Source: Clostridia bacterium UC5.1-1D2 (GTDB lineage Bacteria; Bacillota; Clostridia; Lachnospirales; Lachnospiraceae). From it: DNA of 64,000 nucleotides. Under the pieces are notes generated by a model. That model was given only the letters and a program-made list of their open reading frames with translations. It made no database searches and was not told where the DNA came from. The stretch spans positions 1-64,000 of the forward strand of contig BBZN01000023.1 of the NCBI GenBank assembly GCA_001304855.1, written 5' to 3'. The position numbers and the translations under genes were made by a program. Of this stretch, positions 1-10,335 are shown one piece after another (position 1 is the first letter of the stretch; each line of letters begins with the position of its first letter).

Positions 1-317
1 AAAGAGCCCTGCACAGAGGAATCGCCGTCCGGCGTCTCGTTTATATCCGATCCGGGAGCCCTGCTTCCCGGCGCTTCATCTAAGCCCAGTTCTTCTTTGA
101 GTTCCTTTGCCAGTCCGGAAAGAATTTCACCGGAGACGCGGTCATTGCGGCTGGTTTCATCCACAACCTTAACTTTTTTTGAGGCGGAAGACCGCGTCCT
201 CTGTTCGGATGTTTTTTCGCCTGCGGAGTCCTGGTCCTGTGCAGAGCCTGGTTCTGCAGGCGCTCCGTTGGTAATAAGGTCAAGAATATGGGATGTTTTA
301 TTCGTTTTTTTAGGCAT
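1..317 (-). CDS. ParA-partner small protein, N-terminal part (possible ComFB family)
   Basis: The gene starts at an ATG at 317 that overlaps the end of the upstream ParA-like gene, so the two are probably translationally coupled; it runs off the left edge. The visible 105 residues are hydrophilic and probably disordered: an MPKKTNKTSHILDL start, a Lys/Ser-rich stretch, then VKVVDETSR and a Leu/Glu helix (EILSGLAKELKEELGL). From memory, Clostridia carry a ComFB-domain protein with this type of N-terminus beside a ParA in flagellar loci. The diagnostic C-terminal domain lies outside the window, so the family name is a guess; that it is a real gene is fairly safe. Confidence 0.6.
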   Translation of the reverse strand, partial: MPKKTNKTSHILDLITNGAPAEPGSAQDQDSAGEKTSEQRTRSSASKKVKVVDETSRNDRVSGEILSGLAKELKEELGLDEAPGSRAPGSDINETPDGDSSVQGS

Positions 318-1094
318 TGGATGCGCCTCCCTTCAGAAGTATAGCGTCTGATATCTCATGGATAAATTCGGCGTAATCCTTTACTGCCGCAGACCGCGGG
401 TTATAGGAGAAAATACTCTCCCGTGAGCCGGCGCCTCTGCAATAGCCACACCGTTACGTATCTTTGTATCAAACACCCGGGTGCCGATTTGCACAGCAAG
501 CTGTCCCGCCATTTCCAGAACATCCTGGGAGAGCAGTGTACGCCGGTTATATTTGGTCAGAAGAATGCCCAAAACATTCAAAGCGGGGTTAAAGGTGTCT
601 CTGACGGATTCTATGGTTTCCTTTAGCTGGGTAAGGCCCACCAGACTGAGAATATCGGAAGCCAGAGGAATAATCAGATGATCGGACACGGAATAGGCGT
701 TCACTGTAAGCAGATTCAATGCCGGAGGAGTATCTATGATAATGTAATCGTAGTCGTTCATAATGGGAGCAATTGCATTTTTTAAAATATATTCACGGGA
801 AGACGGAACCGTCTCCAGTCCGCTGCTGCTGAGCGTAATATCGGAAATAAGCAGGTCGCAGGATTCCGTGTGGCATACAGCTTCCTGCACAGGCACTGCG
901 CCCTTCAGAACGTCAAGGACGGAATAAGGATGATTTCCGTCTGCGCCCAGACAAAACCCCAGGTTACCCTGAGGGTCAAGATCGATACCAAGCACTTTTT
1001 TCCCAACAAGAATAATGCCGGAAGCCAGGGCTGCGGCAGTAGTTGTCTTTCCAACCCCGCCTTTCTGGTTGGAAACAGTTATGATGATAGACAA
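310..1094 (-). CDS. ParA/Soj-family ATPase in flagellar locus (one frameshift)
   Basis: A MinD/ParA-type P-loop ATPase of about 261 residues. The deviant Walker A motif KGGVGKTTTAAAL is at the N-terminus, followed by GIDLDPQGNLG and DYIIIDTPPALNLL (Walker B region). I choose the TTG at 1094 because GGAGG lies 8 bases upstream; an in-frame ATG at 1109 would contain that ribosome-binding site. Near 422 one G is missing from a G-run; restoring it gives the expected tail ESIFSYNPRSAAVKDYAEFI and a stop at 310, overlapping the next gene. It diverges from fliD. ParA proteins beside flagellar genes may position flagella or chemotaxis arrays, but the partner here is unknown. Confidence 0.88.
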
Positions 1095-1149
1095 GTTATG
1101 TACCTCCAAAATGATGGGATTATAGATAAAAAATGCTTCTCTCAGATAT

Positions 1150-1176
1150 TATTTTTATTATATAACATGTCGATAA
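1150..1176 (+). promoter_or_regulatory. weak sigma-D-like promoter candidate for fliD
   Basis: TATT, 15 bases, then GTCGATAA. It is a weaker match to the TTAT-N15-GCCGATA pattern seen at other flagellar genes in this window, and sits in the divergent parA/fliD gap about 95 bases before the fliD start. Confidence 0.3.
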
Positions 1177-1269
1177 ATAAGTATAGATAAAAAAATGATT
1201 TTCTCAAAGATTCTCGAAGATATTAAGTACACAGTGTATAGCAGATGAAACCGAAAGGAGAGATTTATT

Positions 1270-3761
1270 ATGGCCAGCGTATCAGCAACCAGCAGTTTGG
1301 GAAATACGGCCTAAGGGGATACGGAGGCTTTGCTTCCGGTATTGACCGCGATTCCATCATAGAACAGATGACTTTGGGCACTACAACCAAAATCACGAAA
1401 CAGCAGAGCGCCATGACGAAACTGGAGTGGAAGCAGGAGGCTTATCAGAGCATCAGCGGAAAGATTCTGGATTTATATGATAATTATTTCAGCTATGCTT
1501 CAACCAACAGCTTAAAAAGCGGCAGCGTATTCGCGCGGAACCAGATTACGACCCAGGGCAAGGAGGAATATACCAGGCTTATCAGCGCCTCAGGAACTTC
1601 CAAGATGACGGATCAGCTGTCGATTCTGGGTGTAAAGCAGCTGGCTACCTCCTCTGTACGCAAGTCCCAGTCCTATGCGGGAGGCAGCCTGGAGACAAAG
1701 CTGGATTCTCTGGATCAGGATTTTGAGTATTCCAAGCTGGAGGGAACCCAGCTGCGTTTCGGACAGTGGAATTCCAGAGAGAATGCCTTTGATAATGGCG
1801 TCACCTTCACACTTCCCTCCACCTACAAGGATGACGACGGAAAAGTACATACAATTGATTATACGGCGGATCCAAAGAATCTTGCAGAACAGCTTAACAA
1901 GGCCATAGAACAGTCAAACAAGTCGTTGGGAGACGTAAAGCTCTCAGAAGCTATCAAGTTCCGTTATGATGAGGCCAGCGACAAAATGTTTATTGACGAC
2001 GCGGGTAAATTTACTGATTCCGGCTATTCCATACAGAGCAACTCCACCGCCTTGTCCGCCCTGGGCTTTCAGTTCAGTACAGATGCTGACAATAACCCTG
2101 ACGAAGATGGGATTACGCTTGTGGAATACAACCGAAGCGTAGAGATGAACACAAAGAATTTCAGCGATACCTATGTAGGCAGAACGAATGCCATCGACTA
2201 TATGAAAGGCCAGAAGGCCACCTTCACCTTTAACGGATCCAGCAAGGAGATCACTCTGATCACAGAGGAGGAAGCCGCCAGCCTGAAGGGAATGGCAGAC
2301 AGCGGCGATCAGATGGAGGCCTTTAAAAATAATATTCAGGCCCGTCTGGACAAAGCCTTCGGAACAGGTAAGGTAAAGGCTGAGATCGATCCCACAGATA
2401 ATACATTGTCTTTTTCTACCGCTAAGAGCAGTGACACTGTCTCAATTACATCGAATGACAATAACATTATGAAGAACTGGGGAATTATTTCCGGCGCTTC
2501 CAATAAGCTGAATATGAATGGAACACTTGAAGACAATGCAGGCGTTTTAGGGCTGGATCCGGCCGATACGGACGCCTTCCCTGCAGATGGAAATCTGAAT
2601 TTGGTTATTAACGGAGTTTCCATAAAAGGTCTTACCAACCGCAGCTCCATAAACGATATTGTAGACAAGATTAACTCCACTTCAGATGCGGGAGTCAAGG
2701 CAACCTATGTGGACGCCACCGGCCAGTTCGCGCTTGTATCTTCCGAAACAGGAGAGGGAAGGGCGATTTCCCTGGATTCGCCCCTGGCCCAGAAGCTCTT
2801 TGGGCAGACGGGAGCAGACGGAAATTATGACGCGTCTCTGGGCTTTACAAACGGGCAGGATGCCATTATCGGCGTCAGCTATGGGAACGGACTTAACGTA
2901 ACACTGGAGCGTTCTTCCAATACATTTGATCTGGAGGGCCTTTCTGTTACCGTATCCGGTGTGTTTAACGCAGATAAATACGATGCTGCCACCGATACCT
3001 GGGATACCAGCGACGTGTCCGGCTCTGTTACATTCAGCGCCAAAGCGGATGTGGACGGCGCTACCGAAGCGGTCAAGAAGTTTTTTGAGGACTATAATGC
3101 GCTTGTGACAGAGGTCAATACCCAGGTGACCACCCGTCCTGATTCCAGCTACGGACCTCTGACAGACGAACAGAAGAAAGAGATGTCGGAGGAATCTATC
3201 AAGAACTGGGAGACTAAGGCTAAGGAGGGAATTCTTAACGGCGATACGACGCTCCGGGATTTAAGTTCGGATTTAGAGGGTATATTCCTCCAGCTTTTGA
3301 ACAACGGAGCAGATTTTGAAAAATTAAAGGAAATAGGGATCACTTATTCGGATGATGCAAAGGACGGCGGAACCCTCGTGTTTGATGAAGCCGCCTTCAG
3401 GGCAGCCATGGAGAAGGATCCGGAGAAAGTAGGGCAGATATTTACAGGCGGAGGAGACATAAAGAAAGGGTTATCCCAGATTGTGGAGGACACTCTGACG
3501 CCTTATGCCACCAAGTACGCTACGAGAAACGGAAATTCATACGGACGGCTTATAGAGGAGGCAGGTTCTGAAAAAATACCCCTGTCTGCCATGAATAACT
3601 TAATCTATAACCAGCTGAAAGAGATGCAGAAAAACATAGAGAATCTGCGGGCCCAGCTGGTGACGGAGCAGGATCGCTATATTGCCCAGTTCACTACGAT
3701 GGAAACATTGATTAGTCAGATGAATACCCAGTCCGGCTGGCTCTCTCAGCTTCAGGGGTAA
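1270..3761 (+). CDS. fliD: flagellar filament cap protein FliD (HAP2), frameshift near the start
   Basis: FliD caps the growing filament and folds exported flagellin at its tip. The protein is about 830 residues, longer than typical FliD, with a large variable middle. The N-terminus is GYGGFASGIDRDSIIEQM and the C-terminus has the coiled coil (QLKEMQKNIENLRAQLVTEQDRY) followed by FTTMETLISQMNTQSGWL, the FliD_C signature. AAAGGAG precedes an ATG at 1270 that encodes MASVSATSSLGNTA; a base is missing near 1311, which throws that start out of frame with the rest. An uninterrupted frame from 1245 exists but has no ribosome-binding site. First gene of fliD-fliS-fliT-like. Confidence 0.96.
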
Positions 3762-3789
3762 AGAAATGGGTTGAAAGAAAGGGATTGGA

Positions 3790-4194
3790 ATGGACGGATA
3801 CAGACAATATAAAGAAAAGAGCATTTATTCTATGTCGCCTCTGGAACTGCTGCTGCTGCTGTATGACGAGGCTGTTAAAAACCTGATGAAAGCGGAGTAT
3901 GCCCTGGACGAAACCGATTACGATAAGTTTGATGAGCTGCTTCAGCGAACCACCAGGATTGTACGGTATCTTACGGATATACTGGATATGAGCCAGCCTA
4001 TCAGCAGGGATTTAAAACGTATTTACTATTATCTTGTATACGATATCAGCAGAGTTAAGGCAGGAAGATCCAGGCAAAAGGATGAATTGGGGCGTATCCG
4101 CCACATCCTTTCCGAATTGCGGGATGGTTTTGATCAGGCCAGCAGAAAGGTGCATGACACCCATATAGCTGTACGGCCGGAAGTTAGAGGATAA
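3790..4194 (+). CDS. fliS: flagellin chaperone FliS
   Basis: A 134-residue, mostly helical protein. FliS binds the C-terminus of flagellin in the cytoplasm, prevents early polymerisation and feeds it to the export gate. The N-terminus YRQYKEKSIYSMSPLELLLLLYDEAVKNLMKAE is the FliS hallmark (split here around the conserved LLLLYDEAVK). It lies 28 bases after fliD and 3 bases before the next gene, the normal fliD-fliS-fliT layout. No frameshift. Confidence 0.95.
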   Translation: MDGYRQYKEKSIYSMSPLELLLLLYDEAVKNLMKAEYALDETDYDKFDELLQRTTRIVRYLTDILDMSQPISRDLKRIYYYLVYDISRVKAGRSRQKDELGRIRHILSELRDGFDQASRKVHDTHIAVRPEVRG

Positions 4195-4197
4195 GAG

Positions 4198-4608
4198 ATG
4201 GAGCAGTCAGATTTGAATTTAAAACATGTTTTAAGATTGCTTGAAAAACGATATACATCTATTTTGGAGATTTCAAGGCTTACAAGAGAATTGGAGGACG
4301 CTCTGGGGCGGGACGACCGGGCGTCCTCCCTTCTGACCCTTCAGGCGCGGGCGGATGAGATGGCGAAGGCAGACGGATATATGGAGGAACTGTGGAGAAT
4401 GGCAGAGAGCGATGCCGGTCATTTGCAGAAGCTTCGGAGTCTTTTGGGCACAGACCCGTCTTTGGCCGTTGAGGCCGGAGAGGAGGAGGAAGCGATCTTA
4501 GCCCTGCGCAGGAAGATGTGTCTGACGGTTGAAGGCCTTCAGGCAGCCGACAAGCGGCTTAGCCGGAGAGTTGCCGGGCTGAAATCTTACTATGAAACAA
4601 CGACATAA
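4198..4608 (+). CDS. FliT-like small helical flagellar chaperone candidate
   Basis: A 136-residue protein that is almost entirely charged helix (LEKRYTSILEISRLTRELE near the N-terminus, RRKMCLTVEGLQAADKRLS near the C-terminus). Starts 3 bases after the fliS stop. In flagellar operons the gene in this position usually encodes FliT or a FlgN-like export chaperone, for FliD or the filament. Assignment rests on position, size and predicted helix; sequence similarity to FliT is not obvious by eye. Confidence 0.6.
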   Translation: MEQSDLNLKHVLRLLEKRYTSILEISRLTRELEDALGRDDRASSLLTLQARADEMAKADGYMEELWRMAESDAGHLQKLRSLLGTDPSLAVEAGEEEEAILALRRKMCLTVEGLQAADKRLSRRVAGLKSYYETTT

Positions 4609-4629
4609 CAGCATTCACGGGAGAGACAG

Positions 4630-5797
4630 ATGAATCAATTAGTGTTAGAGGGGCATCTATTGGTGGGCATTGTGGCATCGATTATCGGCCAAAAGGACAT
4701 TCATATTGTACATAAGCGCCTGGATTGGGAGCGGATGTACCGGCTGGCGGATTACCACAAGGTTGCCAATATTGTATATCTGGGGATTTTGGGAAATGGA
4801 GAAGCTCTTCCTGAACGGTGGAGGGATTTATTCTCGAACCGGTACCGGGAATCGTTGATGTACCAGGAAACCTTTGAGGATTCGGTGAAGGAGGTTCTGG
4901 CATGCCTGGATATGTATGAGATTCCCTGTACAGTGATATCCAAAGGAGAGGTGCGGCTATTATATCCGCTGCCGGAGACATCTGATCGGGGCTCCCTGCG
5001 CATTATTCTGGACTCGGAAAGTTATATACTTGCAAAGGGTTTTCTGATTGACCTGGGGTATGAGACTGTGGAAATATTCAAAGGAGCAGGCGAGTGCTGC
5101 CAGAGGACAGGGGCTGAGGGTGGAGTTATACAGGCGTCTGCCTTTTAGAACAACCGTTTATAACAAAAATATAGACTTGATTCTGGAGAAAGCTGAGATT
5201 GAGGAACCTTACGGGTATATCCGAATGCTTAGCAGGGAAGATGCTTTTCTCTTGAACATGGCTGCGGCTGCCTACCGGTATGTGACGGACCTTCTCACGG
5301 TGCGTGAAGTATTGGACTTATATTTGCTTCACAAGGCCTGCAGGGAAACGCTGGAAGAGGAGCAGATGTTAAAGCGTCTGGAGTGCTTTCGGATTCAGAA
5401 ATTGGCTGAAAAGATTTTGCGCATCTCCTATATGTGGTTTGGAGACAAAGAGGATACCTTTTTTTCGCAGCTGCCGGATGAAATCGAAACCTATGATTCT
5501 CTCGAAAACCGACTGTTAACAAAAGGCATACTAAAGCGTGAGGAAGATCTCCAGGCAATCGGGCTGGAACAGATGATAAACCAGGAGATAGAGAGGGAGC
5601 AGAGAAAAGAAAAACGCCGGCTGTTCCGATCCAAACTGAAAGCGGAAACCGACAAGGCAGTGAAATACTTGAGATGGATTTTTCCAGATTACAAATACAT
5701 GAGCGCCCTCTATCCTATGGTTGAAAAAATTCCTCCCCTCCTGCCTTTCTATTGGATAATCAGGGGAGTCAGACTGGCCTGGCACAGCCGGTGGTGA
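4630..5797 (+). CDS. nucleotidyltransferase-like protein (NTP_transf_5 type), frameshifted
   Basis: About 389 residues once two missing bases near 5085-5110 are allowed. The first part has the outline of the putative nucleotidyltransferase family PF14907: a helical start, then ISKGEVRLLYPLPETSDRG and LGYETVEIF. In that family one expects KG..L..LYP.P..R..sDIDlLV; here the acidic DID is replaced by SLRIILD, so catalysis is doubtful. The C-terminal half is helical and basic (REQRKEKRRLFRSKLKAETDKAVKYLRWIFP) and ends LPFYWIIRGVRLAWH. It follows fliS/fliT within 22 bases, so is probably co-transcribed; a role in modifying flagellin or a glycan is only a guess. Confidence 0.6.
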
Positions 5798-5842
5798 GTA
5801 GAGCGAAAAAGTATCCTTGATTTCAGATAAAGATATTAAAAC

Positions 5843-5889
5843 AGGGACTGTTGTAAAATGAAAGTTTTGTAACAGTCCCTCTTTTATTT
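5843..5889. terminator. bidirectional intrinsic terminator
   Basis: Inverted repeat AGGGACTGTT ... AACAGTCCCT with a second inner pairing AAAA/TTTT, followed by CTTTTATTT on the plus strand. It lies between the convergent nucleotidyltransferase-like gene and csrA. Confidence 0.85.
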
Positions 5890-5892
5890 GGA

Positions 5893-6189
5893 CTATCTAC
5901 CGGAAAGATAAAGGCAAATATACCAGAATGAAGATGCGTATCTATTTTTCTCAGCTGTATCGGCTGTTGCGCACAGAAGTGACTGAAGAAAACGGACAGA
6001 ATCCGTATCAGGTGCAAGGGCATTTTGGTTAGCCAGTTCGGCTTCAGATAACTCCTCCCGCAGTATGGAGATGTGCTTGGGAGCGTCGATTGCGAGACGA
6101 ACGCCGTCCGAACCGCAATCCACCACTGTAATTCGTATATCTCCGCCAATAAGAAGGCTCTCGTCCTTTTTACGCCTGAGAATCAGCAT
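5893..6189 (-). CDS. csrA: carbon storage/flagellin translational regulator CsrA
   Basis: A 98-residue CsrA: MLILRRKKDESLLIGGDIRITVV at the N-terminus (first 20 residues diagnostic) and RLAIDAPKHISILREEL, the RNA-binding edge. In Firmicutes CsrA blocks the flagellin mRNA leader and is held in check by FliW. The C-terminus extends about 25 residues past the usual end. The ATG at 6189 overlaps the end of fliW, the typical arrangement. Last gene of the flgM-csrA operon. Confidence 0.95.
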   Translation of the reverse strand: MLILRRKKDESLLIGGDIRITVVDCGSDGVRLAIDAPKHISILREELSEAELANQNALAPDTDSVRFLQSLLCATADTAEKNRYASSFWYICLYLSGR

Positions 6190-6660
6190 ATTCACCCCTC
6201 CCCTCTTCTGTTGAAACTGCCGCTGCAATAGATGAAAATGAGCGGAAGGGATGCCGGAATCCATAGGGGGAATGTTCAAGTATAACCTGAAGTCCCTTCC
6301 TTGTATCAGGTTGATTGCCAGAGGGCATTTAAGGTTAACTGTGTTCTCCAGATAATCACGTTTCACTACGCAGATTGCATAGTAACTTAATTCTCCGCTG
6401 TCGGATACCCCCAGACAGGAAAGCTCTTCAGGCGATAGATTGGGGGAATAGTCGGGGCAGAGAATAAGCGGGTTAATCAGTACAAAAGCCACCTCTGGCT
6501 TTTCCACTGATACTAAAAGAATCATGGTGTCTTCATCTTCGTTCAGGCACAGGGGGAGGTAGCAGGTCAGATTGTGAAAACCGAACAGACCGTCTTCAAA
6601 AACGACCAGATCCGCCTCCTCATATTCCACTGCGCCATAATAATCAGTTTGTATTGTCAT
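6170..6660 (-). CDS. fliW: flagellar assembly factor FliW (frameshift)
   Basis: FliW binds and inactivates CsrA, and is itself titrated by free flagellin, so flagellin synthesis follows export. Start at 6660 preceded by TAGGAG. The body shows FEDGLFGFHNLTCYLPL, ISPLAIN-like NLKCPLAIN, and after restoring a missing C near 6322, PDTRKGLQVILEHSPYGFRH, matching FliW. The stop then falls at 6170, overlapping csrA by 20 bases. Read without correction, the sequence looks like a single FliW-CsrA fusion; that is an artefact. About 163 residues. Confidence 0.93.
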
Positions 6661-6673
6661 TTGCAGCAAGCTC

Positions 6674-7261
6674 CTATGTATATAAATTGATGGATGAACT
6701 GCCGGTTCCGTCGTCTTCAGGCGGAAAATAGTTAAATCCTCCCATATACTCAAAATGAAGTTCCGGCAGCTGTGTAATAATTGTCATTGTAAGTGGGGGA
6801 ACAAAAGTGACGTCTCCCCGAGTTACCCGCATTTCAAAGGATCCCCTCTCCGTTGTGTAAGAAGAACGAACCTCTGCGCTTGTGTCGGCTCCTGTCTGAA
6901 TGGTTTTTCAGAACTGCCTCCCTGGGTCTGCACCTTTGGCAGCTGCGGGGCGGAGGGACGCGGTGATGCAGCTGCGCCGGAAGAACGCAGAAACTTCCCG
7001 GCTCCCTGCTGCATTGGCGGGGAGGGAGGGGGAATAGCTCTGTGCAGAGGCCTGGGATGTGGAAAAGGTTTTATTGATTCTGGCAATATCTCCAACAGGG
7101 ACATGCTTTCCATATCCGCCCTGGTTGCTTTGGGCGGTTATGCGGCGGGCGATGGCCTTTCTCCGTTCCAGGTCTGCCGTATCGGAGGGGAGAAGACGTG
7201 CCTGTTCGGTTATGCGCACAAGTCGCAGGGATTCTGAAGTGATTTTTATAAGCGGTCCCAT
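6674..7261 (-). CDS. DUF6470 flagellar-operon protein (YviE-like), two frameshifts
   Basis: Start at 7261 has an AGGAGG 7 bases upstream. The N-terminus GPLIKITSESLRLVRITEQARL and the C-terminus EMRVTRGDVTFVPPL ... PELHFEYMGGFNYFPP match the DUF6470 pattern of YviE, found between flgL and fliW in Bacillus. The middle is Pro/Ser/Gln-rich linker. Two missing bases are needed, one in the GC-rich linker and one in an A-run at about 6905 (AAAAA for AAAAAA). About 196 residues. Function is unknown; operon position points to flagellar assembly. Confidence 0.85.
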
Positions 7262-7288
7262 AGGCAACCTCCTTATTGAAACCAAAAA

Positions 7289-8428
7289 CTATTTCATAAA
7301 ATCAAAAAGGGACGCTCCCATTAGATTTGCTCCCACCTTGAGAGCAGCGTTATAGGAGTAATTGTTATTATACATTTCCATGATAGCAGCGTAAGGGTCG
7401 GCTCCCAGCTTATCCGTATACTGCTCCTGGAGGGCATCCTGAATTGTGTTTAAGCGTGTTTCTGTGGTTTCCAGAACCTTGTATTTGTTGCCGAGATCGG
7501 AATATACGGTACCTAAGGTCTGTATGGATTTTGTCATGTCATCCAGGGTGCTGCCCAGCACATCATGCATGGTATCCTTGGCGGTCTGAAGATCCGCGTC
7601 CGAGGCGTTGACATAATCGTCCATAGCCAGAGCCGCCTCTCCGATTAGACCGATGGGACTGTCGGAAACAGCTTCCTGAAAAGCGGCTTTAAATTCATCA
7701 CCGGTCATATTGCGGACTGCATCGGAAGTAAGTCCGGTAAGCATATTGAGCCCTCCCGTGTAGGTATCAAGAAGGGTCGCCTTGTCATTGATGGAGCCGT
7801 AACCTATATCCACTCTTCCTGCTCGCTCATGGCCCGTTTAAGGTCGTCCCAGGCGTCATCCGGAATCCTATAGTCATAGGAACCGTCCGCCTGTTTTCCA
7901 GAGTCATACTGATTTCCTTAACGGTTGTTTCACCGGGGAACTGGTGGCGGAAGGTCAGCGTTTTCCCGTCGGCGCTGAGTGCAAAGGGAGCAGTGGAGGT
8001 GTCGTTCCCGCCGTATATATAAAATTCTGATACTGGGAAGTCAGGTCGTTGATGATGGACTGCTGCTTCTGAAACAGACTGTCACGTATGGTGGCGATAT
8101 CATGTTTACCGCCTGAAGTTACGTTGAGGGCCTTTTCGATCATGACCTTGGCACCGGAACTTCCGGACATAACCTCCTGGATGGAGCGGGCGCCCAGCTC
8201 CTGCTGATAGAGACGGTTCTTGATATCTGTAAGCAGGGTGGTCTTGCTTAGGGCATCCTGGTACTGGCTGTCGATTTTCTGGCCTTCGTAGTAGGCCAGG
8301 GGATTGTCGGCGGCAGTTTCATATTCCCTGCCGCTGGAAACCTTGTTCATGCTTTTATTCAGCCTGCTGTGCACGTCATTCACAGAGGCGGTAAAATTTC
8401 TGTTGGTTGCCGTATTTGTTACACGCAT
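7289..8428 (-). CDS. flgL: hook-filament junction protein FlgL (HAP3), frameshifts
   Basis: About 380 residues. The N-terminus MRVTNTATNRNFTASVNDVHSRLNKSMNKVSSG is a flagellin-like D0/D1 helix (first residues and KVSSGREYETAADNPLAY are diagnostic). Frameshifts near 8015, 7905 and 7815 interrupt it; the other frames supply IYGGNDTSTAPFALSADGK and RIPDDAWDDLKRAMSEQE. The C-terminal helix contains YKVLETTETRLNTIQDALQEQ and ends LMGASLFDFMK. FlgL joins the hook to the filament with FlgK. Next gene after flgK. Confidence 0.94.
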
Positions 8429-8462
8429 ATAAATTCCTCCGTTTTATTAGTACAGAACTTCT

Positions 8463-10168
8463 TTAACGGCCTACCACGCCGGTGCTGTTGATCAACGTAT
8501 CCAGAGCCTGATCCAAAGTGGTCATTAGCTGGAAGCGGCATTGTAAGCAGAGATGTATGTCATCATATTGGCGGCTTCTTCATCCATGCTGACGCCTGAG
8601 ACGGAATCCCTGGAATTCTGTATGCCGTTGAGTACGGTCACGTTGGTTTTCAGGGCCGTTTGATTGCTGCTGGAATCATTTGCCAGGAGTGTGGAGGTGT
8701 TGTTCATGAAATCGGCAAAGGACTTGTTGCCCAGGCCGGCATAAGTGCTGGACATCGCATTCAGGAGATCCAGAACCGTATCGGTGGTGCTGTCTCCCGC
8801 CGTGGTGATATGGGTATCTCCCTTTGTCCAGTTAAGGCTGATTCCGATGTTGGCCGCCGTAATATTCGCCACATCCTCTGTAACCACGCCGCCTGTACTG
8901 GTGGTCGTGTCTTTGTTAATGAGCAGGTACTTATCTTTTACGCCGGTAATATTGGCGTTATTGATGGTATTCATGGTTTCGGCGAAGGTGCGGGCCAGGG
9001 TGTCCAGCTGGTTCATATAGAACTGGTAGCCCCTTACGTCGCTGTCGGCGCCTGTGCCGTTCTTGCCCAACATGTCGAGGCTGGCCTGGATGGAGCCGGA
9101 ACTGAACTGGTTCTGGGCAGCGGAAAACGGGATATCGTCTGCGCCTCCCACGGCAGAGCCGGCCGGAGTAACCGACAGTTCCGCTCCGGTAGGATTGTCC
9201 CTGCTGCCGCCGGTAATGCTGAACGTTGCATAGTTGGCGTCGCCCCTTCCCTCGGAACCGTTTACAAGGGTAAGGCGCTGAGGATTTCCGTCGGTGTCCG
9301 TATAGAGAAGTTCAACCTTCAGATCATCGGGCCAATCCTTTTTGCCGATAATATTTCCCTTGGAGTCATAATCGTAAAGCTCGCGGTTGCCTGCAGCCGT
9401 ATCCAGATTACCGTCAACATCGTAGAAGATGCCGTCGTGGTCTTCATCCTTAAAATAAGTAACCTCTATGGGGACGTAACTGGCAAGCTCATCCAGAAGC
9501 AGATTCCGCTCGTCCATAAGCTCCAGGCTGGGCTGGCCTGTGATCTGGTTTTGCTTTATCTGGCGGTTCAGGCTTCCGATCTGCCGGAGGATGTCGTTGA
9601 CTTCCTGGACTGCGCCGTTCTCGCTTGTTCCAGTACCGTCCAGACGGCTGAATTCATCTTTTTCAGCGCTGGTAATCTGCCTGGAGGCGTCGTTCAGCAG
9701 ATTCGTCAGAGCTTCCATTCTGGAGCGCAGCTCCGTCTCATACACGACGTCGTTCACTTTGGGCAGATCCTGCATGTTGGTCAAGGTGGACTGGATATTC
9801 TCAAAGGCCTTGCGTATACCGGATATGCTGGTTTCATCCAGAACGTTAGCCAGGGAATCCAAAGCCGTCTGAAAGGCGTCGGTATATCCGGATTTGCCTA
9901 TCTGCTCCCTGTACTGTACGTCCAGGTAGGGATCCCGGATCTGAGTGACCGCATCCATGCTTACGCCGAAGCCGACGGAAATAGCCGGATTGCTGGCGTA
10001 ATGAGAGGGGGAGGCGGTGTAGTTCAGACTGGATGTCCGAAGCTGCTGTCTGGTATATCCGGGAGTGTTCATATTGGCAAGGTTCTGCCCGGTAATATCC
10101 AGGCGCTTCTGGTTGGCCTGAAGGGCAGACAGAGCGGCGCCAAAACCCGCAAAGGTTGCACGTACCAT
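8463..10168 (-). CDS. flgK: hook-filament junction protein FlgK (HAP1), C-terminal frameshift
   Basis: About 568 residues. N-terminus FAGFGAALSALQANQKRLDITGQNLANMNTPGYTRQ contains the rod/hook signature (ITGQNLANMNTPGYTRQQL). The C-terminus GVSMDEEAANMMTYISAYNA is the FlgK signature and, after restoring one G near 8526, continues ASRLMTTLDQALDTLINSTG to a stop at 8463. The middle carries a DxDxDG-like segment (DEDHDGIFYDVDGNLD) that may bind calcium. Preceded by flgN. Confidence 0.96.
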
Positions 10169-10235
10169 AAATTATTTCCTCCAAATCTGTCTCATTCATA
10201 TAGTGGGCGTATAACTGTTCAGGACGGCTTATCTT

Positions 10236-10280
10236 CCTGACCGGAAAAGCCGGGCAGGAAACATCGGATGTCCATCCGAT
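10236..10280. other. two small hairpins between flgN and flgK
   Basis: CCTGACCGG/CCGGGCAGG (10236-10258, one mismatch) and ATCGGAT/ATCCGAT (10263-10280) lie in the 167-base flgN-flgK gap. Neither has a T-run on the minus strand, so they are more likely RNA processing or stability elements than terminators. Confidence 0.35.
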
Positions 10281-10335
10281 ATGAAAAACAGAACAAAACA
10301 GTCTTACAAGTAAGCTGTTACACAGGTGTTATAAA

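Noticed and set aside
5893-6753. A 286-residue FliW-CsrA fusion protein
   Set aside because: Restoring one C near 6322 recovers the true FliW C-terminus and the usual short overlap with a separate csrA.
6755-7237. Plus-strand 160-codon frame in the fliW/flgL region
   Set aside because: Cys/Gly-rich shadow of the DUF6470 gene linker.
8660-10240. A 526-codon open frame opposite flgK
   Set aside because: It lies wholly antisense to a certain gene, has no ribosome-binding site and low-complexity hydrophobic composition; a GC-bias shadow.
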